Source of the DNA: Vibrio cincinnatiensis
GTDB taxonomy: Bacteria; Pseudomonadota; Gammaproteobacteria; Enterobacterales; Vibrionaceae
Direction of reading: 5' to 3'
Assembly (NCBI RefSeq): GCF_022113815.1
Contig: NZ_SGOM01000001.1
Location: 496,001 to 560,000, forward strand
Length of the DNA: 64,000 nt
Shown here: positions 19,844 to 28,268 of the stretch, piece by piece
Numbering within the stretch: position 1 is the first letter of the stretch
How the letters are laid out: the number at the start of each line of letters is the position of its first letter
Program-made: the position numbers and the translations under genes
Notes under the pieces: model-generated
Told to the model about the DNA's origin: nothing
Seen by the model: the letters and a program-made list of their open reading frames with translations, nothing else
Databases searched by the model: none

Positions 19844-20041
19844 CTATAAAGTGTCATAATAATCGCGGATATGCTGGGTTTCGTGATACCCTTTTTTGAG
19901 TTTTGTCTGACTTTCAGGCTGTGGCTCCGCAGCAACCGCTGATTGTCCAACACTGGCAATCACGCCTCCAGCGACGGTAGCAGTGGCCAAACTTTTAAGC
20001 ATATCTCGTCTGCTGGTATTAATCGGTTGTTCTTTTTTCAT
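19844..20041 (-). CDS. Formate dehydrogenase-region small Tat-signal protein
   Basis: Protein of 65 residues made up mostly of a Tat signal (SRRDML at residues 10-15, then an Ala/Gly/Val core to about 38) and a short charged tail (YHETQHIRDYYDTL). It matches the small family known as formate dehydrogenase region Tat target, always coded just before the FDH3 alpha gene. The function is unknown; a small accessory subunit or export partner is a reasonable guess. It has a good AAGGAAG ribosome binding site and stands 9 bases before alpha. Confidence 0.85.
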   Translation of the reverse strand: MKKEQPINTSRRDMLKSLATATVAGGVIASVGQSAVAAEPQPESQTKLKKGYHETQHIRDYYDTL

Positions 20042-20122
20042 TCTTTGCTTCCTTTTCCCGTTCTAAGTGGCGAAGGTGTCATGTGCCTATGGGCTGGTCT
20101 GCTGACCGTTATCTTATACTGC

Positions 20123-20746
20123 TCATTGCTTTACTAAATTCTTTACCCGCATGGTGTGAGTATTGCGTTTACTGGCGATCGTCGATGGCGTCATTGTCGT
20201 TTGTTCTAGGCGGAAAAAAGCCTGCATTAATGCCCCAATCGAGCGATAAAAATGAGCATGCTGAGCCTGTGCAATTTGTGCCGCTAGCTTTTCAAACCAA
20301 GGGGTTATATGTCGATGAAAGAAAACTTGTTGTTGCTCTGACGCCTCAGTGATTAACAAGGCCATACTTTCACACAATGCAGAGATATGATCCTCCGGCT
20401 CTTTGACCGTTTCATTGCGTGACAAGCCAAGTTCAACCATATGCTGCCGAAGCTCAGCCAGTGGTTTTTCCATTAACGATCCAGTGATGTGCCATGAGGC
20501 GAAAGGCACAACTTCACCACGTCCAATACCAATAAATACGGTCTGGTATTCTTCTTCTAATTGATTGACGTTGGCTTGACGCGCCGCATCGACCACATTC
20601 TGCCATGCCTGACTCATTGCACTCTCCTTCTCTTCAACCGCTAATTCAGCCAGAAAAGCTTTCTGTTCTTGGTTAGGGGCACGGCGAAATAATGAAGCTA
20701 AAAGAAGATAAATTTCTGCGCGCATTGCATCTGCTTGTTCCATCAT
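20123..20746 (-). CDS. TorD/DmsD-like chaperone for formate dehydrogenase
   Basis: All-helical cytoplasmic chaperone of 207 residues that should bind the Tat signal or the apo-alpha subunit before cofactor insertion. It has the TorD-family marks EEYQTVFIGIGRGEVVPFAS and EPEDHISALCESM. The start at 20746 follows AAGG by 5 bases, just after the polyferredoxin stop; an ATG three bases later is also possible. A frame extension to 20797 exists but would overlap the upstream gene by 44 bases. Its place inside the fdh operon decides its partner. Confidence 0.88.
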   Translation of the reverse strand: MMEQADAMRAEIYLLLASLFRRAPNQEQKAFLAELAVEEKESAMSQAWQNVVDAARQANVNQLEEEYQTVFIGIGRGEVVPFASWHITGSLMEKPLAELRQHMVELGLSRNETVKEPEDHISALCESMALLITEASEQQQVFFHRHITPWFEKLAAQIAQAQHAHFYRSIGALMQAFFRLEQTTMTPSTIASKRNTHTMRVKNLVKQ

Positions 20747-20753
20747 CACGACC

Positions 20754-22415
20754 TTAATAATTGAGTTGTTGCTCAGGGTTTTCTGCCATTGATTCAAAAA
20801 TATCGATCACTCGGCAGTCTTCACACATGGCAATTCGGTTAATCGCTGTTTGATCGGAAAAGTGAGAGTGACCGCGTAACTTATCTTGTAGCATGGAGAT
20901 CATCGACTGCGGAGCAAAAGCCTTTTGACAACGTAGGCAGCGAGCCGGCTCTTCCTGATGTAAAACCAGAGCAGATTGACGCTCTTTTGCATCCCAGTTA
21001 ATCCGTGGTATGGCGGTCAACGCCTTCTCTGGGCAAGCAGAAACACATAATCCACACTGCACACAATCTTGCTCAATAAAATTTAATGAAGGAATGTCGC
21101 CACTATGGTGTAGAGCGCGAGTGGGACAAACCGCCACACAACTCATACATAAAGTACAATCTTGACTTACACATTCAATTCGACCAAAAGGGGCTGAATG
21201 AGTAAGTGGTAAGGTTTCAGGCGGCTGTGGTAATAGTTCCACGAATGCATCTAAAGCTTGGTATAAGCGTTGACGTTTATTTCCCGAAAGATCACCTAAT
21301 CGCAATCCAAAATCGAAGTCATATAGCGTGGGAGCGCTTTCGCGCAAAGACTCTAAATAAAGAATATCAATGGTTTCTTTGGCTATTCCCAATGATTCGA
21401 GCAAAGTTTGGGCTAATGCGACTTCTTGATTCAGAACTCGCAATATCGTTTCAGGCATGTGCCGGCTGGCCGCGAACAAGACTTGAGTCGCACCATTCAC
21501 TAATGCGGCAAACCAAGTATCCATTCCCACCGAAGGAAGTTCTTCCAAAAATACGGGAATCACATTATCCGGTAACGCTCGTAACGCCATAAGGTTGTAT
21601 TTTTCGTGGCGTTCACTGCAAAAGAGTACAATCGGTTTTTCACCTTGAGCTTGGAAATAGTGTTTGAGTAACCGCTCAATAAATTTTTGGGTATCCGTTG
21701 GGTTTGGCAACGCATAGTGAATCGCTTCGGTTGGACACGCCGTCGCACATGTCCCAATGCCTTGGCATAGATAAGGGTTAATCTGTATATGATGCCCTGT
21801 TTGTGGCGATCCCTCACTTGATAATGCGCCCGCAGGACAAGCATCGACACAACGTTCACATCCTTTTACGCCACGGGAACTATGTGCGCATAAATCAGTA
21901 TCAAGACGGAAATATTTCGGTTTGTCAAAAGTCCCCATCAAGGTCGGAATGGTCTCTAAAGCTTCAGCAAGTTTGGTTTCCCCTCTACCCACAGGGAAAT
22001 AGCCAGGTACAGGGACTTCTTCATTCATCACTCCACTTAATGATAAATCAAGCACAATATCGAAGTGATCTTGCGAAATCGCGACATGGGCTAAGTTACC
22101 TCGCTGCCCATCATTATCGACTTGAACCTGAAAAGCACCAAGATAGCCACTGATCTCAACAGAATCGGCATAATAAAGTGATGGCGCATCGCCCGCTTCA
22201 CCATCAATCGAAAGCAAAGTGAGAGAATTCATGGACGACAATTGCTGAGCAGAACGCTCAATGAGGCTCGTTGGCCCAATAATCAAGGTATGCCCACCAC
22301 TTTGATAACTGACCGTAGGTGGAATTAAGTTATTGAGCTCTACCGTATTTTGTAGCGCATACCAACGCGCTTGCCCTGCAAGTGACGTGGCTTGTTGTAG
22401 ATAGTCATTTAACAT
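20754..22415 (-). CDS. Polyferredoxin of the formate dehydrogenase operon
   Basis: Iron-sulfur protein of 553 residues, first gene of the leftward fdh operon. It contains two pairs of [4Fe-4S] motifs: CERCVDACPAGAL and CQGIGTCATACP near the middle of the N-terminal half, and CTLCMSCVAVCP and CVQCGLCVSACP near residue 415-460, plus CxxC pairs (CLRC, CEDC) at the C-terminus. A central MvhD-like region starts VLFCSERHEKYN. There is no signal peptide. Such proteins occur beside FDH3 operons in Vibrio and Shewanella; electron transfer to or from formate dehydrogenase is likely, but the partner is not known. A sigma-54 promoter and activator sites lie upstream. Confidence 0.85.
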   Translation of the reverse strand: MLNDYLQQATSLAGQARWYALQNTVELNNLIPPTVSYQSGGHTLIIGPTSLIERSAQQLSSMNSLTLLSIDGEAGDAPSLYYADSVEISGYLGAFQVQVDNDGQRGNLAHVAISQDHFDIVLDLSLSGVMNEEVPVPGYFPVGRGETKLAEALETIPTLMGTFDKPKYFRLDTDLCAHSSRGVKGCERCVDACPAGALSSEGSPQTGHHIQINPYLCQGIGTCATACPTEAIHYALPNPTDTQKFIERLLKHYFQAQGEKPIVLFCSERHEKYNLMALRALPDNVIPVFLEELPSVGMDTWFAALVNGATQVLFAASRHMPETILRVLNQEVALAQTLLESLGIAKETIDILYLESLRESAPTLYDFDFGLRLGDLSGNKRQRLYQALDAFVELLPQPPETLPLTHSAPFGRIECVSQDCTLCMSCVAVCPTRALHHSGDIPSLNFIEQDCVQCGLCVSACPEKALTAIPRINWDAKERQSALVLHQEEPARCLRCQKAFAPQSMISMLQDKLRGHSHFSDQTAINRIAMCEDCRVIDIFESMAENPEQQLNY

Positions 22416-22473
22416 TGCTCATTTCCATATATAAGCAGGCTCGTTGGCCAGCCCTTAGTTATTGCATGGATTT

Positions 22474-22489
22474 TGCAAATAACGTTCCA
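22474..22489 (-). promoter_or_regulatory. Sigma-54 (-24/-12) promoter of the fdh operon
   Basis: Read leftward: TGGAAC-GTTAT-TTGCA, matching the sigma-54 consensus TGGCAC-N5-TTGCA at all but one position, with the exact GG-N10-GC spacing. The expected transcription start is about 22463, roughly 48 bases before the polyferredoxin start codon. The nearby NtrC-type activator gene and upstream inverted repeats support it. Confidence 0.8.
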
Positions 22490-22560
22490 ACTAAAAACAA
22501 GCTGTAACGTTATGATTTATTGAAAATTTTAAAGATTATAATGAAGGGAAATAGACATTG

Positions 22561-22573
22561 AGACATTTTGTCT
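22561..22573. promoter_or_regulatory. Activator site A upstream of the fdh operon
   Basis: Perfect inverted repeat AGACA-TTT-TGTCT, centred about 104 bases upstream of the predicted sigma-54 start. The surrounding 18 bases (22558-22575) are identical to 28172-28189 before tupA. Proposed binding site of the NtrC-type regulator coded at 26658-28106. Confidence 0.7.
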
Positions 22574-22593
22574 TACTACGGTATATGCTACTG

Positions 22594-22606
22594 GGTCAAA
22601 ATGTCC
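22594..22606. promoter_or_regulatory. Activator site B upstream of the fdh operon
   Basis: GGTCA-AAA-TGTCC, or GGACA-TTT-TGACC on the other strand: an imperfect copy of site A, centred 33 bases further from the promoter. Confidence 0.55.
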
Positions 22607-22613
22607 ATAATGA

Positions 22614-23120
22614 TCATGTGACATTCTGTCCATCAGCCCCCTCGTTCGAGGATAGCAAAGAAACTGATGATGAATCCTCGTCTTCTTTCTCTTCTCGTGG
22701 ATAAGTCGCGGGTGGATCACAAGGATCCTGAGTGGCAGTATTTGTGGATGTTTGTGAATCATCAAACCATTCTCTTAATGATTGTGAGAGTTCATTCGCT
22801 AAATTCGTTTGGTTATGATAGTCGTCATCGTAGTCATCCAATCGATCACGCTCGTTAAATTCACCATTAAAGAAAAGGGTGCGCAATGCACTTTTTTTTA
22901 TCTCTTGAGAAGCTTGTGAGAGCAATAATGCAGAGAGTGTTTCTTCACTCGGTGGACTTGAGGTATGTTCACGCTGAACTTCTGTGGCTTCCCCCGCTTT
23001 ATCTTCTTCAATATGTAACGGCGCAGAAAGATCATTTTCAAGTGGTAATAAAAGGTTTTCGTCTTCCTTTTGATGTAATTTGCGTTTAGACCAACGATGG
23101 AAAAAAGAATCAGTTGCCAC
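22614..23120 (-). CDS. DUF3306 family protein
   Basis: Soluble protein of 168 residues fitting DUF3306, a family found with FDH3-type formate dehydrogenase genes. The N-terminus (FFHRWSKRK) is the conserved part. The rest is acidic and low in complexity, with a conserved middle segment (SALRTLFFNGEFNERDRLDDYDDDY) and a variable Ser/Glu-rich tail, probably disordered. Its start overlaps the DUF3305 stop by 11 bases, so the pair is coupled. The function is unknown; a role in maturation is inferred from constant linkage to fdh and fdhD. Confidence 0.78.
   Translation of the reverse strand: MATDSFFHRWSKRKLHQKEDENLLLPLENDLSAPLHIEEDKAGEATEVQREHTSSPPSEETLSALLLSQASQEIKKSALRTLFFNGEFNERDRLDDYDDDYHNQTNLANELSQSLREWFDDSQTSTNTATQDPCDPPATYPREEKEDEDSSSVSLLSSNEGADGQNVT
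22619..22631. promoter_or_regulatory. Activator site C upstream of the fdh operon
   Basis: TGACA-TTC-TGTCC, a third copy of the inverted repeat, centred about 162 bases upstream of the predicted start and lying in the last codons of the DUF3306 gene. Confidence 0.5.
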
Positions 23121-23577
23121 TGGCTCTCCCCGCGCCCTTGCGCTTTTTAGTGCGAAATTCTAACAATTCGCCTTCCCGACCGATATACGCTTCCATCCAA
23201 GCTTGTACGGCAAGGGGCATAGGCGCAGAAAGCACAACATAGTCGCTATCCATATAGCGAGCGGCAACATTTTGTGAAGCCGTGATACGAACTAATTTCG
23301 GTTCTGACTCTGTCTCATTTTCTAAAATAACAAACAGTTTTGGTTCCCGGGAGCTAAGGTTAAAACGATAATCTGTCCGTTCATCTCTAAATAATTCCAG
23401 CTCAAACCAAGCAATATGGGAAGAGGTTGGAACTAAATCAAATCCCATTAATTGCCATTGCGTCGTTAACCAGCGTCCCGCTTTGACTTCTTGTAAAACA
23501 AGTTGGCAACCCATCGGCCATTGAACATCAGTTTTGAGTGGCATCGCTGTGGGCGATGGTTTTACGAGCATCGTCAT
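23110..23577 (-). CDS. DUF3305 family protein
   Basis: Soluble protein of 155 residues fitting DUF3305, which travels with DUF3306 and formate dehydrogenase genes. A conserved segment is GRWLTTQWQLMGFDLVP; the rest is beta-rich with FRDERTDYRFNLSSREPKLFVILE. The ATG at 23577 has GAGG six bases upstream and is preferred to a frame extension to 23628 that would add a hydrophobic stretch. It is divergent from fdhD with about 170 bases between them. The biochemical role is not known. Confidence 0.75.
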   Translation of the reverse strand: MTMLVKPSPTAMPLKTDVQWPMGCQLVLQEVKAGRWLTTQWQLMGFDLVPTSSHIAWFELELFRDERTDYRFNLSSREPKLFVILENETESEPKLVRITASQNVAARYMDSDYVVLSAPMPLAVQAWMEAYIGREGELLEFRTKKRKGAGRASGN

Positions 23578-23747
23578 CCAGTACCTCATGCAAATAAGAA
23601 GAAATGAGTATAATAGAAAAAGTAGCAATTATTGAGCCACACTACGAAAATGGTATCAATACTCATCATGGAATGATATTTGCCTTAACTTGGCATACGA
23701 TGAATTACCCCAGTAAACACCCAAAACAGAATGGATAGGAATCAACA

Positions 23748-24575
23748 GTGCCCAACACATTTTCAATTATTAAACCGAGTGAAAACCCTCAGCAAACCAT
23801 GGATGTGGTTGTGTACGATCAATATGGCGAGCCACTCAATAAATCCATCGCCTGTGAACGCCCTTTAACGGTGTTGTTAAACTGGAAAGAAGTGGTCACA
23901 TTGATGACGCTTGGCTCACGCCCAGAAGCTTTAGTACTTGGCTATTTAAAAAATCAAAGCTTTATTTCTATGCGAAACAAACTGCAATCGGTCATTATTG
24001 ATTGGCAAACCCACTCTGCAGCGGTGATCACTGAAGAAAATATTGAGCAGGTAGAGCCTGCACTCAAGAAAAAAACCGTTACCTCTGGTTGTGGTCAAGG
24101 GACGATGTATGGCAATGTCATGCAGCAACTTGAAGGGTATCAAGTACCACAAACTCGTCTGAAACAATCCCAAATTTACGCCGCTTTGGAGGCGTTAACT
24201 CACTATAACGAGACTTACCGCAAAGCTGGAGCGGTACACGGTTGTGCTATTTGTCAGGATGATCATGTGATCTCTTTTGTTGAAGATGTTGGCCGACATA
24301 ATGCTGTCGATACTTTAGCTGGGGAATTGTGGTTAAAAGGTGACACTGGTGCAGATAAAATCTTCTATACCACGGGGCGTTTAACCTCAGAGATGGTGAT
24401 TAAAGTAGCGCAGATGGGAATTCCTGTCTTGCTTTCTCGGTCTGGCGTGACTCAAATGGGGTTAGATCTCGCCAATCAATTTGGTATTACGACCATTGCA
24501 CGAGCAAAAGGATTGCGGTTTGAAATTTACAGCGGTTCAGAAAAAATTGAATTTGATGTAAAAGGGCATCAATAA
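23748..24575 (+). CDS. fdhD: Formate dehydrogenase sulfurtransferase FdhD
   Basis: Sulfur-carrier protein that sulfurates the Mo/W bis-pterin cofactor so that formate dehydrogenase becomes active. The 275 residues carry FdhD marks: GCAICQDDHVISFVEDVGRHNAVDTLAG and TTGRLTSEMVIKVAQMGIP. The catalytic loop reads TSGCGQGT, with Cys115 present but glycine where the E. coli CxxC motif has its second cysteine. The start is GTG with AGGA seven bases before it. It is single and divergent from the DUF3305/3306 pair. Confidence 0.92.
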   Translation: MPNTFSIIKPSENPQQTMDVVVYDQYGEPLNKSIACERPLTVLLNWKEVVTLMTLGSRPEALVLGYLKNQSFISMRNKLQSVIIDWQTHSAAVITEENIEQVEPALKKKTVTSGCGQGTMYGNVMQQLEGYQVPQTRLKQSQIYAALEALTHYNETYRKAGAVHGCAICQDDHVISFVEDVGRHNAVDTLAGELWLKGDTGADKIFYTTGRLTSEMVIKVAQMGIPVLLSRSGVTQMGLDLANQFGITTIARAKGLRFEIYSGSEKIEFDVKGHQ

Positions 24576-24580
24576 GTGTT

Positions 24581-24613
24581 CAAAAAACATTCGACCTTGG
24601 TGAAGGTCGAATG
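24581..24613 (-). terminator. Terminator between fdhD and the histidine kinase gene
   Basis: Perfect 11-bp stem CATTCGACCTT / AAGGTCGAATG (24588-24598, 24603-24613), loop GGTG. Read leftward it is followed by TTTTTT, so it mainly ends the two-component operon; it may also slow transcription from fdhD. Confidence 0.8.
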
Positions 24614-24634
24614 CTTCGATGATCATTTGATGGT

Positions 24635-26680
24635 TTAACTCGCTTTAGTAATAAGTAAGTGGCTATCGGCTTTCTCGGGTAAATAAATACTAAAGGTGCT
24701 GCCTTCCCCATATACAGATTGAACACGAATTTCACCGCCCACATGGCTTAATAAGCTTTGTGAGACAGAAAGCCCAAGACCGGTTCCTTCTCTTTTCGTC
24801 GTATAGAAAGGATCAAAAATACGGGTTAAATGTTCAGGTTTAATCCCACACCCTTCATCGTGTACATGAATCACCGCACCAAGGGTATCACCTGCCTCAA
24901 CCCAGTCTTCACTGTGAATGGTTAGCCGTCCCTGCCCTTGCATCGCGTGAATCGCATTCATTTGTAAGTTCACCAAAATTTGTAATAAATGGTGACGATT
25001 GACTTCGACCGAACATTGAGCCTGCAACTGGGTAATAAATTCAACGTCTCGTTTCTTACTTCCCGCTTTTACTAAGGTAATACTCTCTTCGATGATTGGG
25101 TTGACATGCTGCCAAGTAACCTCATCTTGAACACCGCCATGACGGCTGTATTGCAATAAGCTGCGGGTGATATGACGAATCCGATCAACCTGCAGTAAAA
25201 TAGCCTCAATTTCTTCGTTAACACGTTCTGCCTCTTCTCCCAACTCAAAGCGAATTAATTCTGTATTACCCAAAATAACCGCCGTAGGATTATTGATTTC
25301 ATGGGCGATTCCTGCGGTTAATTCGCCAAGTGCGGCCAGTTTTTCATGGGTAATCAGCTTATTTCTCGTCTGATTAAGGAGTTGAATATGATGCTCAAGT
25401 TGCTGTGTTTTTTCGTGCAAACTGGCCGTTCTTGAATGGACTTTTTCTTCGAGTTCATGAGCGGCATGTTGAATCTGTTCATTGCGCTGTTGTAATAAAT
25501 CTAACATGGTATCAAACTGTTTCGCCAGCTGGGCGAGTTCGTGTTTTTCATCTAATCCAAGTGAGCCAATCCGCTGATTTTTTCCCAGCTGTACTAATTT
25601 GACAACTCGATGAATACGTTCAATGGGGCGGAAAAGATCTCGTGATCCTCGGTAGACAAAAAGCCCTGAAACCATCAGTAAAATGAGCGTCATACTCCCC
25701 ATTTCAACAATGTTAGTAAGGTAGGTTTGAATAAAAGGCCACAGTAAATACCCCGTGTAGATCATCCCAACAACTTGATTGTATTGATCACGAATCGGCT
25801 GATAAGCACTGATGTACCAAGCATCATAAACATAGGCTTTGTCTACCCACTGCTGCCCTTCTCGTAACACCTGATCAGCCACTTCAAGAGAAACGCGAGT
25901 ACCGATTGCTCTACCGGCTTGAGCATGACTGTCTAACGGAACATTGGTACTTACGCGCAAATCATCAAGAAAAAGGGTTAACGTCCCTGCCGGGCCTAGG
26001 ATATTCGATTGCGTTGGATAGATTAAATCACGAATTTGGTCAACTAATATGGTGCTGTTATTAAGCAGCAATCCACCATCTAAAAAACCAATGATCCTTT
26101 GTTGATCATCTTTTACGGGAATGACCGTTCGGCTCACTAAACCTCGGGTTTCCATTTTTCGGTTATTCAGAATAGGGATCTGGGCTCGAATCGCTAACTC
26201 TGGATCCAACCGTTTAAGTTCGGGTTCATTGAGAATATCAAAAAACGACTCTCTACGAGTCAGATCTAAGTAACGAAATTTTTGTTCTAAGGTATCAACA
26301 GGCTGAAAAGAAAGAAAATCGAGCCCATAACGCTTTTTCTGTTGTTGTACCCAATTGAGGAACCTTAAATGATGAGTATCACCGTGTTTTATCTTTTGCT
26401 TAAAATCATAAGAATCAGCAAAAGCATGGACATAACCGGCTTGCCTTTGCTGAAGCAAAGCCACGCTATTTTGTGCAACCCCCAACCGCTCTGATACATC
26501 GACTAACGCACTTTGCCACGTGTAATGTAACGACCAATAAAGGCTGATCGCAATCAGGGCAACCAGAGTAAAGCCGATCGGTAACGAAGTGAGAATGAGT
26601 AAACGATAACGAACCATGGTTTTGAAGCGGCGCTGCCACTTCTGCCACCAAAAATCTTCATTGCATGATTTGCTCATCAT
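24635..26680 (-). CDS. Cache-domain sensor histidine kinase
   Basis: Membrane sensor kinase of 681 residues, partner of the NtrC-type regulator upstream. Layout: transmembrane helix at about 26-50, periplasmic sensor to about 320 that looks like a double Cache domain (GFLDGGLLLNN; YISAYQPIRDQYNQVVGMIYTGY), second helix 322-344, HAMP 345-397, coiled coil, HisKA with His460 in AGIAHEINNPTAV, then an ATPase domain (N-box MNAIHAM, G1 DEGCGI, G2 GTGLGLS). It overlaps the regulator gene by 23 bases. Its signal is unknown; formate or a metal oxyanion would fit the neighbours. Confidence 0.9.
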   Translation of the reverse strand: MMSKSCNEDFWWQKWQRRFKTMVRYRLLILTSLPIGFTLVALIAISLYWSLHYTWQSALVDVSERLGVAQNSVALLQQRQAGYVHAFADSYDFKQKIKHGDTHHLRFLNWVQQQKKRYGLDFLSFQPVDTLEQKFRYLDLTRRESFFDILNEPELKRLDPELAIRAQIPILNNRKMETRGLVSRTVIPVKDDQQRIIGFLDGGLLLNNSTILVDQIRDLIYPTQSNILGPAGTLTLFLDDLRVSTNVPLDSHAQAGRAIGTRVSLEVADQVLREGQQWVDKAYVYDAWYISAYQPIRDQYNQVVGMIYTGYLLWPFIQTYLTNIVEMGSMTLILLMVSGLFVYRGSRDLFRPIERIHRVVKLVQLGKNQRIGSLGLDEKHELAQLAKQFDTMLDLLQQRNEQIQHAAHELEEKVHSRTASLHEKTQQLEHHIQLLNQTRNKLITHEKLAALGELTAGIAHEINNPTAVILGNTELIRFELGEEAERVNEEIEAILLQVDRIRHITRSLLQYSRHGGVQDEVTWQHVNPIIEESITLVKAGSKKRDVEFITQLQAQCSVEVNRHHLLQILVNLQMNAIHAMQGQGRLTIHSEDWVEAGDTLGAVIHVHDEGCGIKPEHLTRIFDPFYTTKREGTGLGLSVSQSLLSHVGGEIRVQSVYGEGSTFSIYLPEKADSHLLITKAS

Positions 26681-28106
26681 TTTCCCATTCTTTGAATTTT
26701 CTTTCTAAGGTTTTTCGAGCGACGCCTAAATCTCGGGCCGCCGCCGATTTATTTCCTTGATGTAGAGAAACTATCTGCTCGATGTGTGCTTTTTCTACCT
26801 GCTTTAAACTCCAATGGTTTGGGTAGCCGTGGGAAACCGAGCTTGATTTTTCGTCTAAGGTATTCGGATCGTGATGGGAACAAAGTGACATCGTCACCTC
26901 AGATTGAACGAGTAGGCTTTCTTTCTCACTCCAGTAATGCGCCAGAGGTTTCCCCAGCAATAAGCTGCGTTCAATCAGATTTTTCAGTTCTCGAATATTT
27001 CCCGGCCAATCGTAATTATGCAGTGCTAAAATATCCTCATGGGCCCATTTAGGAGGACGAATGGCAAGTTCGGCACAGAGTTTTTGGGTAAAGAAAGGAA
27101 CCAACTCTTGCAAATCATGTTTTCGTTCCCGTAACGGGCTAACATCCACTCTTAATACATTCAGTCGGTAGTAAAGGTCTGCACGAAAGCGCCCTTCTTC
27201 TACTTCTTGGTGTAAATGGCGGTTAGTCGCAGCCACAACTCTAACATCAATCGATAGCTCTTTCTCAGAGCCCACCGGACGAATCGCTCTTTGTTCCAAC
27301 ACTCGCAATAGTGCAGATTGCATGTTTAATGGCATTTCACCTATTTCATCTAAAAATAGAGTGCCACCATTGGCAACCCGAAATAGTCCTTCTCGATGTT
27401 TTTTGGCTCCCGTAAATGCGCCCTGCGTATGCCCAAATAACTCGCTTTCTAATAGTTCAGGGGCAATGGCACCGCAGTTGACTGGTACAAATGGCCCTTG
27501 GCGCTGGCTAGCCTCATGAATGCTACGGGCAACCAGTTCTTTCCCTGTGCCTGATTCGCCTTCGATGAGTACTGAAGCTCTTGAAGGAGCAAATTGCACA
27601 ATCAATTGCTTAAGCTGCTCCGTTTGTTCTGACTGGCCTAAAATTTGAGTGGCACAATGGCGTTGAAAGTCTCGTTGTAGCGCATATTGCATACGCTGAT
27701 TTAAGCGCTTGTCTATACAACGCCCAACCGCTTGCAACATTTGTTCAAGATTAAAAGGCTTGAGGATAAAGTCAGCTGCTCCCAATTTTAAAGCACTAAT
27801 CGCGGTTTCTAAGTCGGCATAACCGGTCATAAAAATCACATCTGGTTTTTGGTAAGCATCGGTAAAAATCTCTTCCCACTCGATCCCAGATCGCCCTGGT
27901 AGGTTGATGTCCAAAATAATCAAATCGTAATGGGTTGTGCTGCGTAACTGTTCTGCTTCGTCAATACAGCCCGCACAGTCTACTTTCGAAAACCATTTAC
28001 TTAATGCTTTTTGTAAAATGGACTGCATCCCCACTTCATCATCCACGACTAATACGGAAAAAGCCTGATAATGCTGTGCCTGCTTATTGCGACTTAAATA
28101 AGACAT
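26658..28106 (-). CDS. NtrC-family sigma-54-dependent response regulator
   Basis: Response regulator and sigma-54 activator of 482 residues. The receiver domain (about 14-130) has the phosphate acceptor Asp66 in LIILDINLPG. The AAA+ domain has Walker A GESGTGKE (183-190) and the sigma-54 contact loop GAFTGA (229-234), Walker B GGTLFLDEIGE and the R-finger region. The Fis-type helix-turn-helix is at the C-terminus (KSAAARDLGVARKTLERK). The ATG at 28106 is preferred to 28145. Two GACA-N3-TGNC repeats lie between it and tupA, and three more precede the fdh operon, both next to -24/-12 promoters, so these are its probable targets. Confidence 0.93.
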   Translation of the reverse strand: MSYLSRNKQAQHYQAFSVLVVDDEVGMQSILQKALSKWFSKVDCAGCIDEAEQLRSTTHYDLIILDINLPGRSGIEWEEIFTDAYQKPDVIFMTGYADLETAISALKLGAADFILKPFNLEQMLQAVGRCIDKRLNQRMQYALQRDFQRHCATQILGQSEQTEQLKQLIVQFAPSRASVLIEGESGTGKELVARSIHEASQRQGPFVPVNCGAIAPELLESELFGHTQGAFTGAKKHREGLFRVANGGTLFLDEIGEMPLNMQSALLRVLEQRAIRPVGSEKELSIDVRVVAATNRHLHQEVEEGRFRADLYYRLNVLRVDVSPLRERKHDLQELVPFFTQKLCAELAIRPPKWAHEDILALHNYDWPGNIRELKNLIERSLLLGKPLAHYWSEKESLLVQSEVTMSLCSHHDPNTLDEKSSSVSHGYPNHWSLKQVEKAHIEQIVSLHQGNKSAAARDLGVARKTLERKFKEWENDEQIMQ

Positions 28107-28129
28107 ATTGCTCTCTATTGATAGTATAT

Positions 28130-28142
28130 AGACATAATGACC
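28130..28142. promoter_or_regulatory. Activator site E between the regulator gene and tupA
   Basis: AGACA-TAA-TGACC, an imperfect copy of the fdh activator repeat, centred about 159 bases upstream of the predicted tupA start and only 24 bases upstream of the regulator's own start codon, so it may also serve in autoregulation. Confidence 0.5.
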
Positions 28143-28174
28143 CAATAAACCTTACACCGAATTCGGTTAAGTTG

Positions 28175-28187
28175 AGACATTTTGTCT
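28175..28187. promoter_or_regulatory. Activator site D upstream of tupA
   Basis: AGACA-TTT-TGTCT, identical to site A in front of the fdh operon including flanks (18 bases). It is centred about 114 bases upstream of the predicted tupA sigma-54 start, nearly the same distance as site A from its promoter. Confidence 0.7.
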
Positions 28188-28268
28188 TAGCTTATGCAAG
28201 TTGTCACGGTTTCACCACTCTCTTCACGGTTATTCTTTGTTTTTACATGAAAATTGTCGTAAATATCT

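Noticed and set aside
20083..20352. Rightward frame of 89 codons across the TorD-like gene
   Set aside because: It is antisense to a well-supported chaperone gene and has no motif; a shadow.
23690..23725. Possible sigma-54 promoter between fdhD and the DUF3305 gene (TTGGCAT and AAGGCAA)
   Set aside because: Neither strand gives GG-N10-GC, and no GACA-N3-TGTC repeat is present.
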